A stretch of DNA of 64,000 nucleotides from JAGOME01 sp039812375. GTDB taxonomy: Bacteria > Actinomycetota > Actinomycetes > Actinomycetales > Dermatophilaceae. Positions 1 through 8,181 of this stretch are shown one piece after another (position 1 is the stretch's first letter; the number at the start of each line of letters is the position of its first letter). The position numbers were made by a program, and so were the translations under genes. Below the pieces are notes generated by a model that saw only the letters and a list, made by a program, of their open reading frames with translations, was not told where the DNA came from and ran no database searches. The stretch is from positions 1 to 64,000 of the forward strand of contig JBDIAO010000005.1 in NCBI GenBank assembly GCA_039812375.1, written 5' to 3'.

Positions 1-675
1 TCAGACGGGCAGGAGGTAGATGGTCGCAAAGAGGGCGATCCAGACGACATCGACGAAGTGCCAGTAGTACGAGGTGACGATGGCACCGCTCTCCTGCGTG
101 CGCGAGTAGCGACGCGCCGTGAAGGTCCGCCCGATGATCAGGAGGAAGGCGATGAGACCACCGGTGACGTGCAGACCGTGGAACCCGGTAGCGAGGTAGA
201 AGATCGAGCCGAACGGGTCCGAGGACATGGTCACGCCGTCCTGGGCGAGATGGGCGTACTCGTAGACCTGGCCGGCGATGAACATCGCGCCGAAGATATA
301 GGTGACGACATACCACTCCCGCATGCCCCACTTGCCGATCTGGAGCAGGGAGCCGGTACGGGCTGCCTGGCCGCGCTCCGCTTTGAGCACACCGAGCTGG
401 CACCACACCGAGCTGACGACCAGGACGAGGGTGTTCGCCGATGCGAACGGGACGTTGAGGTCGCCCACCCGCTCACGCCAGATCTCCGGGGCGTGTCCCT
501 TGAGAGTGAAGTAGAAGGCAAACAGGGCCGCGAAGAACATCAGCTCGCTGGAAAGCCACACGATCGTCCCCACCGCGACCATGTTGGGTCGGGTCGCCGG
601 ACCGTGGCCGGCGATCGTCGGGACCACTCCCGAGGGGTGCTTCTTCGTCACTGATGCAGTCGCCACGGGCGCCAT
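1..675 (-). CDS. ctaE: Cytochrome c oxidase subunit III
   Basis: This 224-residue membrane protein is subunit III of the aa3-type cytochrome c oxidase in the plasma membrane. The sequence shows five or more hydrophobic helices, an early WLSSELMFFAALFAFYF helix typical of subunit III, and the FHGLHVTGG and YWHFVDVVWIALF motifs of the C-terminal helices. The stop codon is the first base triplet of the window, so the gene is complete. In actinobacteria ctaE normally precedes qcrCAB, which would lie outside this window. The divergent neighbour is a receiver-like protein and then trpD, the order known from other actinobacteria. Family assignment is very secure. Confidence 0.96.
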   Translation of the reverse strand: MAPVATASVTKKHPSGVVPTIAGHGPATRPNMVAVGTIVWLSSELMFFAALFAFYFTLKGHAPEIWRERVGDLNVPFASANTLVLVVSSVWCQLGVLKAERGQAARTGSLLQIGKWGMREWYVVTYIFGAMFIAGQVYEYAHLAQDGVTMSSDPFGSIFYLATGFHGLHVTGGLIAFLLIIGRTFTARRYSRTQESGAIVTSYYWHFVDVVWIALFATIYLLPV

Positions 676-821
676 TATGTCGGTAAACCAGCCGATGCGT
701 CGTCAGGACCCCCAAGTTCTTGCCACGCGAGCCCGATCCGGCACCTGTGCGGCAGGCCTGGACCGGCCCCATGAGGCTGCGGCCGCGGGTGGCGCGGTGC
801 CGACGCGCAGGGTCGGGGCAG

Positions 822-827
822 TAGCAT
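822..827 (+). promoter_or_regulatory. Candidate leaderless -10 element (TAGCAT)
   Basis: TAGCAT lies six bases upstream of the ATG at 834, which places transcription initiation at or next to the start codon. No Shine-Dalgarno sequence is visible. The same spacing recurs at many genes in this window. Confidence 0.4.
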
Positions 828-833
828 CGGCCC

Positions 834-1286
834 ATGGCATCGAGCACCTCCTCGCCGTCCTCCCCGGCAACCACGACCAGTCCCACTCCCGGCGTGGTGC
901 AGGTGCGTGTCCTGCTCTACAGCGACGACGTGACGACTCGCGACGCAGTCAGGGCCGCGGTCGGTCGTCGGCCCGCTCGGGATGTCGAGGTCACGTCGTG
1001 GCTCGAGTGCGCGACAGCCCCCGCAGTCATCGAGGCCCTCGACGGCGGTGGCTGGGACGTCGTCGTCCTCGACGGGGAGGCGACTCCGACCGGTGGCCTG
1101 GGCCTGTGCCGACAGCTCAAGAACGAGGTCTTCCGCTGCCCGCCCATCCTCGTGCTGACCGGACGACCCCAGGACGGGTGGCTTGCCAACTGGTCGTTGG
1201 CGGACGACGCTGTTCCGCACCCCCTCGACCCGGTGGCGGTCGCAGACGCGGTCGCGCGACTGGCCCGTGACCACGCCGGCTCCTGA
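834..1286 (+). CDS. Receiver-like (response-regulator) protein without output domain
   Basis: A 150-residue protein made of a low-complexity Ser/Pro/Thr N-terminus (about residues 1-20) and one CheY-like receiver fold. Visible landmarks are a hydrophobic strand ending in SDD, a phospho-acceptor candidate in VVLDGE, and LVLTG with the conserved Thr. The usual Lys-Pro near the C-terminal end is replaced (HPLDP), so it may be a pseudo-receiver. No DNA-binding or enzymatic output domain follows. It sits divergently from ctaE and overlaps the start of trpD by 20 bases. The target is unknown. The gene call is good; signalling activity is uncertain. Confidence 0.75.
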   Translation: MASSTSSPSSPATTTSPTPGVVQVRVLLYSDDVTTRDAVRAAVGRRPARDVEVTSWLECATAPAVIEALDGGGWDVVVLDGEATPTGGLGLCRQLKNEVFRCPPILVLTGRPQDGWLANWSLADDAVPHPLDPVAVADAVARLARDHAGS

Positions 1287-2373
1287 CCAGGTGGTGAGCT
1301 CGTCGACGACAGCTGAGCCGACCTGGCCGGACCTTCTCACTGCCCTCACCGGCGGCACCGACCTGACCGCCGAACAGGCCCACTGGGCCATGCGAGAGGT
1401 CATGTCAGGCGAGGCGAGCCCGGTGCAGCTCGCCGGCTTCCTCGTCGCCTTGCGGGCCAAGGGGGAGTCCATCGAGGAGATCCGCGCCCTGGCCGACGTG
1501 ATGCTCGAGCACGCCCACCGCATCACGGTGCCCGGCCCGAGCATCGACATCGTCGGAACCGGCGGCGACCGGCAGGGCACCGTGAACATCTCGACGATGT
1601 CGGCGATCGTCGTCGCCGCCAGCGGGCTACGCCTGGTCAAGCACGGGAACCGGGCTGCCTCGTCGGCCTCGGGTTCGGCTGACGTCCTCGAGGCCCTCGG
1701 GGTTTCCCTCACACTCACCCCGGCCCAGGTGCAGCAGGTGGCCATCGAGGCCGGCATCACTTTCTGTTTCGCCAACGTCTTCCATCCCTCCATGCGGCAC
1801 GCGGCTGCGGCCCGCTCGGGCCTGGGCATCGGGACCGCGTTCAACCTCCTGGGGCCGCTGACCAACCCCGCCCAGCCGACGTATGCCGCCGTCGGCGTCG
1901 CCGATCAGCGGGTCGCCCCTCTGATCGCCGGAGTCTTCGCGGCCCGTGGTCGGGATGCAGCGATCTTCCGCGGACAGGACGGGCTCGATGAGCTGAGTGT
2001 GGCGACGCGGTCGGACCTGTGGTGGGTTCGGGACGGCGAGGTCACCCAGATCGTCGTGGACCCGGATGGCGTCGGAGTGTCCCGTCATCCGCTCGAGGAG
2101 TTGCGTGGTGGCGGACCGGAGGTCAATGCACAGGTCGTCCATGCGGTCCTGCGCGGTGAGCCGTCAGCCGCTAGGGAGGCGGTGCTCCTCAACGCTGCCG
2201 TCGCGCTGGCTGTGGCATCGGGCACCGCCGACGGGTCCGCCACTGCCGAAGCGGTCACTGCGGCGATCGCACGTGGGGTCCGCCGTGCGGCCGAGGTGGT
2301 CGACAGCGGCGCGGCGGCACGCACTCTGGCCAGGTGGGTGCAGAGCACCCGAAGGGTTGGCGCGACTCCCTGA
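1267..2373 (+). CDS. trpD: Anthranilate phosphoribosyltransferase
   Basis: TrpD transfers phosphoribose from PRPP to anthranilate, the second step of tryptophan synthesis in the cytosol. The sequence shows the GTGGDRQGTVNIST PRPP-binding loop, a KHGNRAASSASGSAD segment, and GPLTNP, all family hallmarks. A GTG start at 1267 gives 368 residues and overlaps the receiver gene. GTG at 1294 (359 residues) is an alternative that is closer to the usual length. The gene is monocistronic with respect to other trp genes, which is common in actinobacteria, where trpD sits beside ctaE. It is followed by a hairpin at 2477-2493. Confidence 0.95.
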   Translation: MTTPAPDQVVSSSTTAEPTWPDLLTALTGGTDLTAEQAHWAMREVMSGEASPVQLAGFLVALRAKGESIEEIRALADVMLEHAHRITVPGPSIDIVGTGGDRQGTVNISTMSAIVVAASGLRLVKHGNRAASSASGSADVLEALGVSLTLTPAQVQQVAIEAGITFCFANVFHPSMRHAAAARSGLGIGTAFNLLGPLTNPAQPTYAAVGVADQRVAPLIAGVFAARGRDAAIFRGQDGLDELSVATRSDLWWVRDGEVTQIVVDPDGVGVSRHPLEELRGGGPEVNAQVVHAVLRGEPSAAREAVLLNAAVALAVASGTADGSATAEAVTAAIARGVRRAAEVVDSGAAARTLARWVQSTRRVGATP

Positions 2374-2476
2374 CCGCCGAACCCGCCAGTCGCCCGGACC
2401 ATTCGATGATGCGCGGACTGCTGGCACTCGACGCTCGCACTGCTGGGACTATCGGTCGACTCGAACTCTCGGACGA

Positions 2477-2493
2477 CCCGAAAGTTCTTCGGG
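2477..2493. terminator. Short hairpin between convergent trpD and Lrp-like gene
   Basis: A perfect 6-bp stem (CCCGAA / TTCGGG) with a five-base loop lies directly against the stop codon of the minus-strand gene. It could serve both convergent transcripts. There is no clear U-tract, as is usual in high-GC organisms. Confidence 0.4.
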
Positions 2494-2772
2494 CTACTCG
2501 ATGCCGAGGCTGAAGGCGGACTCCAGATCGTGGTTCGAGTAGGTGCGGAAGGCGATGTGGGTGTTGGTCCCGGTCACACCGCTCACTTTGTTCACCCGGT
2601 CGGCGATGACGTCGGCAAGGTGCTCGTGCTCGCGCACCCGGACCATCGCGATCAGATCCGCGTCACCGGCGACGGAGTAGACCTCGGTCACGCCCTCGAT
2701 GTCGGCGATCTCCTGGGCGACCTCCGGGATCCGGTCGACGTCGGCACTGATGAGGACGATGGCGGTGATCAC
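2494..2772 (-). CDS. Stand-alone Lrp/AsnC ligand-binding (RAM) domain protein
   Basis: A 92-residue protein consisting only of the alpha-beta ligand-binding domain found at the C-terminus of Lrp/AsnC regulators. It starts with MITAIVLISADVDRIPEVA and contains the GDADLIAMVRV strand and turn. No helix-turn-helix is present, so it cannot bind DNA alone. Such single-domain proteins form oligomers that bind amino acids, and some act as partners of full-length Lrp proteins. The start codon is GTG and overlaps the stop of the upstream exonuclease gene (GTGA), so the two are translationally coupled. Confidence 0.88.
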   Translation of the reverse strand: MITAIVLISADVDRIPEVAQEIADIEGVTEVYSVAGDADLIAMVRVREHEHLADVIADRVNKVSGVTGTNTHIAFRTYSNHDLESAFSLGIE

Positions 2773-4496
2773 TGTCGCAGCCTATCGGCGGACAGGGCAC
2801 CGGTTCGCGTGGCACCGACCACGAGCGGCTCCAGGGCTGCTCGAGCCTGACCTGCGCCGCCGACCGGACAGGTCCACCTCCCGTCGATATGGGCCACTCG
2901 CACCCCCGGCTGGTCGAGCCAGCGCAGGATCTGCTCGGACTCCTGCGCGGTGGCAGCCGTGGCCGGCGCCACTGGCGCCTCGACATGTTCAGCGCTGCCC
3001 CGTAACGCCAACACCGCTGGCCCAGGATCAGCCCCGCGGGGAGATCGGGTGGAGCCGGCGAGCCGTCCGTATCGGACACAGACGATCTCCCAGCCGCCGT
3101 CAGGGCACCGCCGAGCCGCCACGAGCTCGGCGGTGCGGGCGAGTGAGTCGAATCGTTGACCGCGCTCTGCTCCTTTGACCAGGGCCAGAGTGCGGTCGCG
3201 CACAACCTGGGCCTCCTCAAACCGTTCCTGGCGGGCCAGCGCCCCCATCCTGGCCTGCAGCGCGGCCAGCGCCGGGCCGAAGTCCCCGGTGAGCAGATCG
3301 CCCGCCGCGCGCACGGTGGCGGCATACGCCGCGCCGTTCTGCTCACCGGTGCAGGGCGCTGCGCACCGGCCGAGCTCGGCCAGTGCGCACCCCGGTCGGG
3401 TGGCGGTGGGGGAGAGGCGGTCCAGGCAGCGCCGCAACGGGAGGATCTCATGGACGGCGGCGATCGCCTGCTGCGCCGCACCCCGCGAGGGGAACGGCCC
3501 GGCGTAGCGTGCGCCGTCTGCCCGCACTGCTCGGACAATGGACAACCTGGGGAAGGGCTCCACGGTGAGCTTGACCCACACGACCGCTTCCGGGCGAGTC
3601 GAGCGGCGGTTGTAGTGCGGCTTGTGGGCGGCGATCAGGCGCAGCTCGCGCACCTGCGCCTCCAAGGCCGTGGCGCACACGATCGGCGTGACCGACTCGG
3701 CCAGAGCGACCATCTCGGCCATCCGGCGCCGGCTCTCGGAGGCGGTGAAGTAGGTCCGCACCCGGGATCGGATCGACACCGACGTGCCGACATAGAGAGG
3801 GCGCCCTCGTGCGTCCTTGAAGATGTAGACCCCCGGAGCGTCGGGCAGAGCATCGGCGAGGTGCCGCTTGCGTCGGGTCGCCGTCGGCACCCGCGCCGAG
3901 TAGCTCTGCAGTTCGGGCAGCGAGTGCACCCCGAGAGAACCAACCCGCTCGATCAGCCCGTGCAGCACGTCCACGGTGGCCCGGGCGTCGGCCAGGGCCC
4001 GGTGGTTGGGGGTCGTCCGCGCCCCGAAGAGCCGAGCCAGGCTCGACAACCGGTGGTTGGGGGCCTCATCGGCCCCGACGAGCTGGCGTGCCAGGTGAAC
4101 AGTGTCCAGGACCTCCGGCTCGGGCCAGGGCAGGCCGGCCCGCTGCGCTGCGACCTTGAGGAAGCTGATGTCGAAGCCCGCGTTGTGGGCGACGAGCACT
4201 GCCCCCCGGGCGAACTCGAGGAAGCTGGCGAGAGCGGCCTCGACCCGTGGCGCCGGTGCGAGCATGACATCGGTGATGCCGGTGAGCACCGAGATGAACG
4301 CCGGGATCTTCTGGCCCGGCTGCACCAGGGTCTGGAACTCCCCGAGCACCTCGCCGGCGCGCACCTTGACAGCGCCGATCTCGGTGATGGCGCACTCCGC
4401 GGGGTTGCCGCCGGTGGTTTCGAGATCGACGACGACGAAAGTGACCTCGCTCAGGGGGGTCCCCACGTCGGTCAGAGTCCCTTGCACGGTTCGCAT
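2769..4496 (-). CDS. DEDDh exonuclease fused to UvrC-like GIY-YIG nuclease domain
   Basis: A 575-residue fusion nuclease probably acting in DNA repair. The N-terminal third is a DnaQ-type 3'-5' exonuclease with VVVDLETTGGNP (Asp-x-Glu), HNAGFDISFL and HRALADARATVDVL (the DEDDh His and Asp). The middle holds a GIY-YIG domain with PGVYIFKD and LYVGTSVSIRSRV, as in UvrC or Cho. The remainder resembles the UvrC linker (CALAELGRCAAPCTG cysteine segment), but no UvrC endonuclease or HhH domain follows. M. tuberculosis Rv2191 has the same architecture and position. The ATG at 4496 was chosen because a TAGCGT -10 box ends seven bases before it. Confidence 0.92.
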   Translation of the reverse strand: MRTVQGTLTDVGTPLSEVTFVVVDLETTGGNPAECAITEIGAVKVRAGEVLGEFQTLVQPGQKIPAFISVLTGITDVMLAPAPRVEAALASFLEFARGAVLVAHNAGFDISFLKVAAQRAGLPWPEPEVLDTVHLARQLVGADEAPNHRLSSLARLFGARTTPNHRALADARATVDVLHGLIERVGSLGVHSLPELQSYSARVPTATRRKRHLADALPDAPGVYIFKDARGRPLYVGTSVSIRSRVRTYFTASESRRRMAEMVALAESVTPIVCATALEAQVRELRLIAAHKPHYNRRSTRPEAVVWVKLTVEPFPRLSIVRAVRADGARYAGPFPSRGAAQQAIAAVHEILPLRRCLDRLSPTATRPGCALAELGRCAAPCTGEQNGAAYAATVRAAGDLLTGDFGPALAALQARMGALARQERFEEAQVVRDRTLALVKGAERGQRFDSLARTAELVAARRCPDGGWEIVCVRYGRLAGSTRSPRGADPGPAVLALRGSAEHVEAPVAPATAATAQESEQILRWLDQPGVRVAHIDGRWTCPVGGAGQARAALEPLVVGATRTGALSADRLRQ

Positions 4497-4503
4497 GCCG
4501 CGA

Positions 4504-4509
4504 ACGCTA
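4504..4509 (-). promoter_or_regulatory. Candidate leaderless -10 element (TAGCGT)
   Basis: Read on the minus strand, TAGCGT is followed by seven bases and then the exonuclease ATG at 4496. The same octet TAGCGTTC is found at the same distance before the TrkA-type gene that starts at 51184. Confidence 0.5.
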
Positions 4510-4655
4510 GGAGCCCACACTGACATCTGGATTGCTCACACCCCCGGCGCGATGGGCCGCCGGGCGACCACCGGGTGCCCGTCAGTGGGTCCTCGTAGTG
4601 TGCGCGTCGTCCGTGAACCCACGGATCCTCATCCTCACGAAGAGGTGGTTGTCCG

Positions 4656-4895
4656 ATGAACCGGATCATGGTCGTGGAGTGTGATCGGTGTCCCATGCGG
4701 GGCACCGCCTGTCAGGACTGCGTCGTCGCGGCCCTGCTGGCAAACCCGCCTGCGCAGCCCGCCCAGGTGCCTCTCGACCGGGACGAGCGCGCCGCCGTCG
4801 CGCTGCTGTGCTCAGTCGGCCTGGTGGATCCAGTCACGGTCCAGGGTCTGCTGGCCCACACGCCGGGACTGGTGCTGCTTCCTTCGGTCGGGTGA
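4656..4895 (+). CDS. Small conserved cysteine-rich actinobacterial protein
   Basis: A 79-residue protein with an N-terminal cysteine cluster (ECDRCP, then CQDC), suggesting a small metal-binding knuckle. Its C-terminal half is hydrophobic and Leu/Val rich. A purine-rich GAAGAGG lies upstream of the ATG. It is divergent from the exonuclease gene. Its last 62 bases overlap the 3' end of the convergent glycosyltransferase gene. I recognise this as a conserved hypothetical family next to this exonuclease in actinobacteria but know no function for it. Confidence 0.7.
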   Translation: MNRIMVVECDRCPMRGTACQDCVVAALLANPPAQPAQVPLDRDERAAVALLCSVGLVDPVTVQGLLAHTPGLVLLPSVG

Positions 4896-6213
4896 GCGGT
4901 GTGTCCTTCGAGGCCACCAGAGAGCCGATGACGAGAGCCGCACTGAGCCAGAACTGGTTGTAGAACGCCTGTTTGTTGACCAGGTTCGCCACGAGCAGGA
5001 CCAGTGCCGCGACGGTCAGTGTGTCGACCGGGCCGAGCTGCCTGTGGAAGACCAGATGACAGCCGGCGGCGAGGGCGCCGACGACCACGAGGCCGGTGAT
5101 CCACAACGGCAACTGCACGCCGAGCACGTTGAGCGCGAACAGGTACCACGTGTTCGCGAACCGGATCGGGTGGAAGCTGACCAGGAGCGTGACCGTGTCG
5201 TGCCACAGCCCGGTGAAGTCGCCGACGAGCCAGGGTGACATGAGCAGCCCCGACAGGGCGCCGCTGGTCAGGGTTCGACGCCACCCGAAGGGGCGGCACA
5301 ACATGAGCAGCGGGATGAGCAGAACCATGTGCTGCTTGCTGGCCAGTGCCAGGGCGAGCGGGATGACCGCCCACCAGGCCCGCCCGCTCCGGACCAGGAC
5401 GGCCCACCAGAGAAGCAGTGCTGCCAGGACTGGCTCGGTCCATGCCTGGTCGATCTGGGTGAGGTGTCCAGGGAAGGTGACCAGGACGAGCGCCCCGCCC
5501 GCAGCGGCCACCGGCGTCTGCGACCACCATCGTGGCTCGGATCCAGAGCGACGGGCCAGCGCCCACAGGGCTGCATAGAGCGCCAGGGACCACGCTGCGA
5601 GCGCCCACCGGATGTCGCCGGCGAGCCATCGTCCCGGGGCGAGCAGGACCGCCATCCACGGGAAGTAGGTGAATGCGTCCTGGATCCCCGGGGAGCCGAC
5701 CCAGGTGAGCGAGTAGAAGCTCTCCCCACGCGCCAGGGCGTCACTGGCCTGCTGCAAGGTCACCCAGACGTCGATCCTCGGGGCCGGATCCCCGCGGACC
5801 GCGATGACGACGAGGGCCAGGTGGGCCAGGAGGGCCAGGATGTATGCCGTCCGGACCCGCCCGATGCTGGGTCGCCACAGCAGCACGGCGCCGCCGAGCC
5901 CGGTGACGGTGAGGACGGCATACGCGCTCATCCGCCACCCACCGGTGAGGTAGGTGAACAACGGCACGGTCCACAGCACGACGACCCCGGCGAGCAGGAC
6001 GACGCTGACCGTCCTGCGGCCGAGCCGCAGTGGCCGGCCCACTGTGACATGGGCGGCGAGGGCGAGTGCGGCCATGGTGAGGGTGAGCAGGATCGGCACA
6101 GAGAACCTGACGACGCTCCACTGCAGTGCAGCCCCGACGCCGACCCAGATCAGGACCGCGACGATCGTCGCGACCGGGACTGCTCGCTGCTCGCGGCTGC
6201 GGCCGGGGGTCAT
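4834..6213 (-). CDS. Polytopic membrane glycosyltransferase-like protein (GT-C type)
   Basis: A 459-residue integral membrane protein with about ten or more hydrophobic helices. An acidic loop after the first third (DPAPRIDVW) fits the catalytic loop of GT-C polyprenol-phosphate-sugar-dependent transferases. A late NKQAFYNQFWL segment is typical of the GT87-like mannosyltransferases that build actinobacterial lipoglycans. The corresponding M. tuberculosis neighbourhood includes Rv2181, an alpha-1,2-mannosyltransferase, which supports but does not prove that role. The ATG at 6213 overlaps the stop codon of a 60-codon upstream ORF (ATGA), so translation is probably coupled. Donor and acceptor are unknown. 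Confidence 0.8.
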   Translation of the reverse strand: MTPGRSREQRAVPVATIVAVLIWVGVGAALQWSVVRFSVPILLTLTMAALALAAHVTVGRPLRLGRRTVSVVLLAGVVVLWTVPLFTYLTGGWRMSAYAVLTVTGLGGAVLLWRPSIGRVRTAYILALLAHLALVVIAVRGDPAPRIDVWVTLQQASDALARGESFYSLTWVGSPGIQDAFTYFPWMAVLLAPGRWLAGDIRWALAAWSLALYAALWALARRSGSEPRWWSQTPVAAAGGALVLVTFPGHLTQIDQAWTEPVLAALLLWWAVLVRSGRAWWAVIPLALALASKQHMVLLIPLLMLCRPFGWRRTLTSGALSGLLMSPWLVGDFTGLWHDTVTLLVSFHPIRFANTWYLFALNVLGVQLPLWITGLVVVGALAAGCHLVFHRQLGPVDTLTVAALVLLVANLVNKQAFYNQFWLSAALVIGSLVASKDTPLTRPKEAAPVPACGPADPGP

Positions 6214-6392
6214 CGGGCGGAGCGCACATCGGCCTCGCCGGCCAGGTCGCGCAGGACCATGATCCGCCGCAGCGTCAGCGAGGTGGTGAGGTGTCCGGAC
6301 GTGTGGGTGAGGTTGACGTCGAGCATGGCTGGGCCGATGCCCCTGCCGGCGGTGGTCATCAAGACGAGCGCCTCGGGCGCGATGTCGAGCAC
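6210..6392 (-). CDS. 60-residue hypothetical protein coupled to glycosyltransferase
   Basis: A short ORF starting with GTG behind a good ribosome site (AAAGGA, seven bases away). It ends in a four-base ATGA overlap with the glycosyltransferase start. The predicted protein is alternately hydrophobic and basic, with no cysteines and no clear membrane helix. I do not recognise its family. The ribosome site and coupling are the arguments that it is translated. It could alternatively be just a leader ORF controlling translation of the membrane protein. Confidence 0.45.
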   Translation of the reverse strand: MLDIAPEALVLMTTAGRGIGPAMLDVNLTHTSGHLTTSLTLRRIMVLRDLAGEADVRSAR

Positions 6393-6478
6393 GAGGGGGT
6401 CCTTTCGTGTCGGGCAACGGCAGCACCGAGCGGGCGACGGGGAGGCGGCTCGCGTCCGAGTCTAGGTCGGCCGGGCGG

Positions 6479-6484
6479 TAGTGT
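6479..6484 (+). promoter_or_regulatory. Candidate leaderless -10 element (TAGTGT)
   Basis: TAGTGT is separated by seven bases from the ATG at 6492 of the SRPBCC gene, and no Shine-Dalgarno sequence is visible. It probably drives the whole SRPBCC, ATPase, Zn-ribbon and glucokinase run. Confidence 0.4.
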
Positions 6485-6491
6485 TCCCGGC

Positions 6492-6947
6492 ATGCCTGAC
6501 AGCACGCGCTCGAGCATCGAGATCGCGGCAGACCCCGCCGTGGTCCTCGACATCATCGCCGATTTCGACGCCTACCCGGCGTGGTGCGAGCAAATCAGCG
6601 CGGCAATGGTGCTCGCCGAAGACGGGGACGGCTGGGCCGACCAGGTCGAGTTCACGATGGACGCAGGCGCCATCAAGGACACCTATGTCCTGGAGTACGA
6701 CTGGGACCACATCCAGCAGGACGGCACCGGACACGTCTCGTGGTGGCTCGTGCGTGCTGGGATCCTCAAGGCCCTCAACGGCACCTACACCCTCACCGCG
6801 ACCCCCGAGGGGACGAGTGTGCTCTACGACCTCGAGGTCGACCTGAAGATCCCGATGATCGGCCTGCTCAAGCGCAAGGCGGAGAGAGTCATCGTCGACA
6901 CCGCGCTCAAAGAGCTGAAGTACCGCAGCGAGAGCATGCGGGGCTGA
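6492..6947 (+). CDS. SRPBCC (polyketide cyclase/START-like) family protein
   Basis: A 151-residue helix-grip protein. The start SSIEIAADPAVVLDIIADFDAYPAWCEQI is the standard opening of the family, followed by the antiparallel sheet and a long C-terminal helix ending in ERVIVDTALKELKYRSE. These proteins bind hydrophobic ligands in a central pocket; the ligand here is unknown. It is the first gene of a co-directional run with the ArsA-type ATPase. The same pair occurs in mycobacteria (Rv2185c/Rv2184c, from memory), which suggests a shared envelope or lipid-related role. The ATG at 6492 matches the -10 spacing. Confidence 0.88.
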   Translation: MPDSTRSSIEIAADPAVVLDIIADFDAYPAWCEQISAAMVLAEDGDGWADQVEFTMDAGAIKDTYVLEYDWDHIQQDGTGHVSWWLVRAGILKALNGTYTLTATPEGTSVLYDLEVDLKIPMIGLLKRKAERVIVDTALKELKYRSESMRG

Positions 6948-6972
6948 GCTCGCCATCAGGACGGAGCGCGTC

Positions 6973-8181
6973 ATGGCCCGTGTCCTTCTCGTCACCGGCA
7001 AGGGAGGGGTCGGCAAGTCGACGACAGCCGCGGCCCTGGCGATCGACGCGGCTCGCCGCGGGCTGAGCACACTGCTCATGTCGACCGACGCAGCCCACAG
7101 CGTCGGGGATGTGCTCGCCGTCCCGACGACCGCAGCGGCGCACTGGTCGCAGACAGTCACCGTCGACGAGCACCTCGAGGTCCAGGCCGTCGGTGCCGGG
7201 ACAGAGGTCGGGGCCGACTGGTGCGTAGTCCAAGGCTACTTGCTCAAGCTTCTCGCCGGGCTCGGTATCGACCCGGTGGTCGCAGATGAACTGACCGCTC
7301 TTCCCGGCGCGGAGGAGCTCGCAGCCCTCCTCGCTCTCGCCGCACACGCCACCGCTGGCCGGCACGACGTCGTCGTCGTCGACTGTGCCCCCACGGCAGA
7401 GACCCTGCGGCTTCTTGCGCTCCCCGGATTGCTCGGGTGGCATCTGGCCCGGTTGCTGCCTGCGCAGCGACGACTCCTCACAGCCCTGCGCCCGGCCGCG
7501 GCATCTGCTACCGGACTGCCTCTGCCCGGGCCGGAGGTCCTGGCAGTCGTGGAGGACTGGCGCAGCCGGATGGCCACCGTGCACAGCCTGCTCACCGGCG
7601 CGCACACGAGCGTGCGCATCGTGCTCACCCCAGAGCGGATGGTGCTGGCAGAGGGTCGGCGGCTGCACACCTCCCTGGCCCTGCACGGGTATGCCGTCGA
7701 CGGCATCGTCGTCAACCGGCTCTTCCCTGCCGATGGTGACGCGTGGCGAGCCGGATGGAGCCGCACCCAGGCCCAGGGCCTAAGCGAGGTCCTCACCTCG
7801 TTCCCGGGCATCACCGTGACCACCTTGCCGTATGCCGCCAGCGAGCCGATCGGGATCGCAGCGCTCGTTGCCCTCTGGTCCCACTCACAGACACTCACCG
7901 GCCCGGAGCCGTCCCTGCTCGACCCGGTCACCGGGAATCCCCTTCGGGTCGAGGTGGACGGACCAGGCTTCGTGCTCCGCTTGGCCGCCCTGAACACCCA
8001 TTCCGGCGACGTCGAGCTGCTGCGCCGGGACGACGATCTCGTCGTCACCGTGGGCGGCGAGCGCCGGGTGGTCGCCCTGCCCTCGGTGTTGCGGCGGTGC
8101 GTGGTCGAGAATGCCTCCGTGGGACATGGAGAACTCAAGGTGCGCTTCGCGCGCGACCCCCGGATGTGGCCCAGTGGCTGA
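6973..8181 (+). CDS. ArsA/GET3-type ATPase
   Basis: A 402-residue single-domain P-loop ATPase of the ArsA/GET3 (SIMIBI) class. It begins with the deviant Walker A GKGGVGKST (about residues 9-17), then has STDAAHS (switch I) and VVVDCAPTAETLRLLALP (switch II). The C-terminal segment after about residue 310 is a small beta-rich domain, as in the actinobacterial ArsA-like family. No arsenic genes are near, so arsenite export is unlikely. The gene overlaps the next by eight bases, indicating tight co-translation with the Zn-ribbon protein. Function in actinobacteria is unresolved; a chaperone or sorting role by analogy to GET3 is speculative. Confidence 0.88.
   Translation: MARVLLVTGKGGVGKSTTAAALAIDAARRGLSTLLMSTDAAHSVGDVLAVPTTAAAHWSQTVTVDEHLEVQAVGAGTEVGADWCVVQGYLLKLLAGLGIDPVVADELTALPGAEELAALLALAAHATAGRHDVVVVDCAPTAETLRLLALPGLLGWHLARLLPAQRRLLTALRPAAASATGLPLPGPEVLAVVEDWRSRMATVHSLLTGAHTSVRIVLTPERMVLAEGRRLHTSLALHGYAVDGIVVNRLFPADGDAWRAGWSRTQAQGLSEVLTSFPGITVTTLPYAASEPIGIAALVALWSHSQTLTGPEPSLLDPVTGNPLRVEVDGPGFVLRLAALNTHSGDVELLRRDDDLVVTVGGERRVVALPSVLRRCVVENASVGHGELKVRFARDPRMWPSG

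Noticed and set aside
2660..3540. 291-codon minus-strand ORF overlapping the exonuclease and Lrp-like genes
   Set aside because: It lies in a different frame from the two family-matched genes and has the Arg/Pro/Ser-rich look of a shadow frame.
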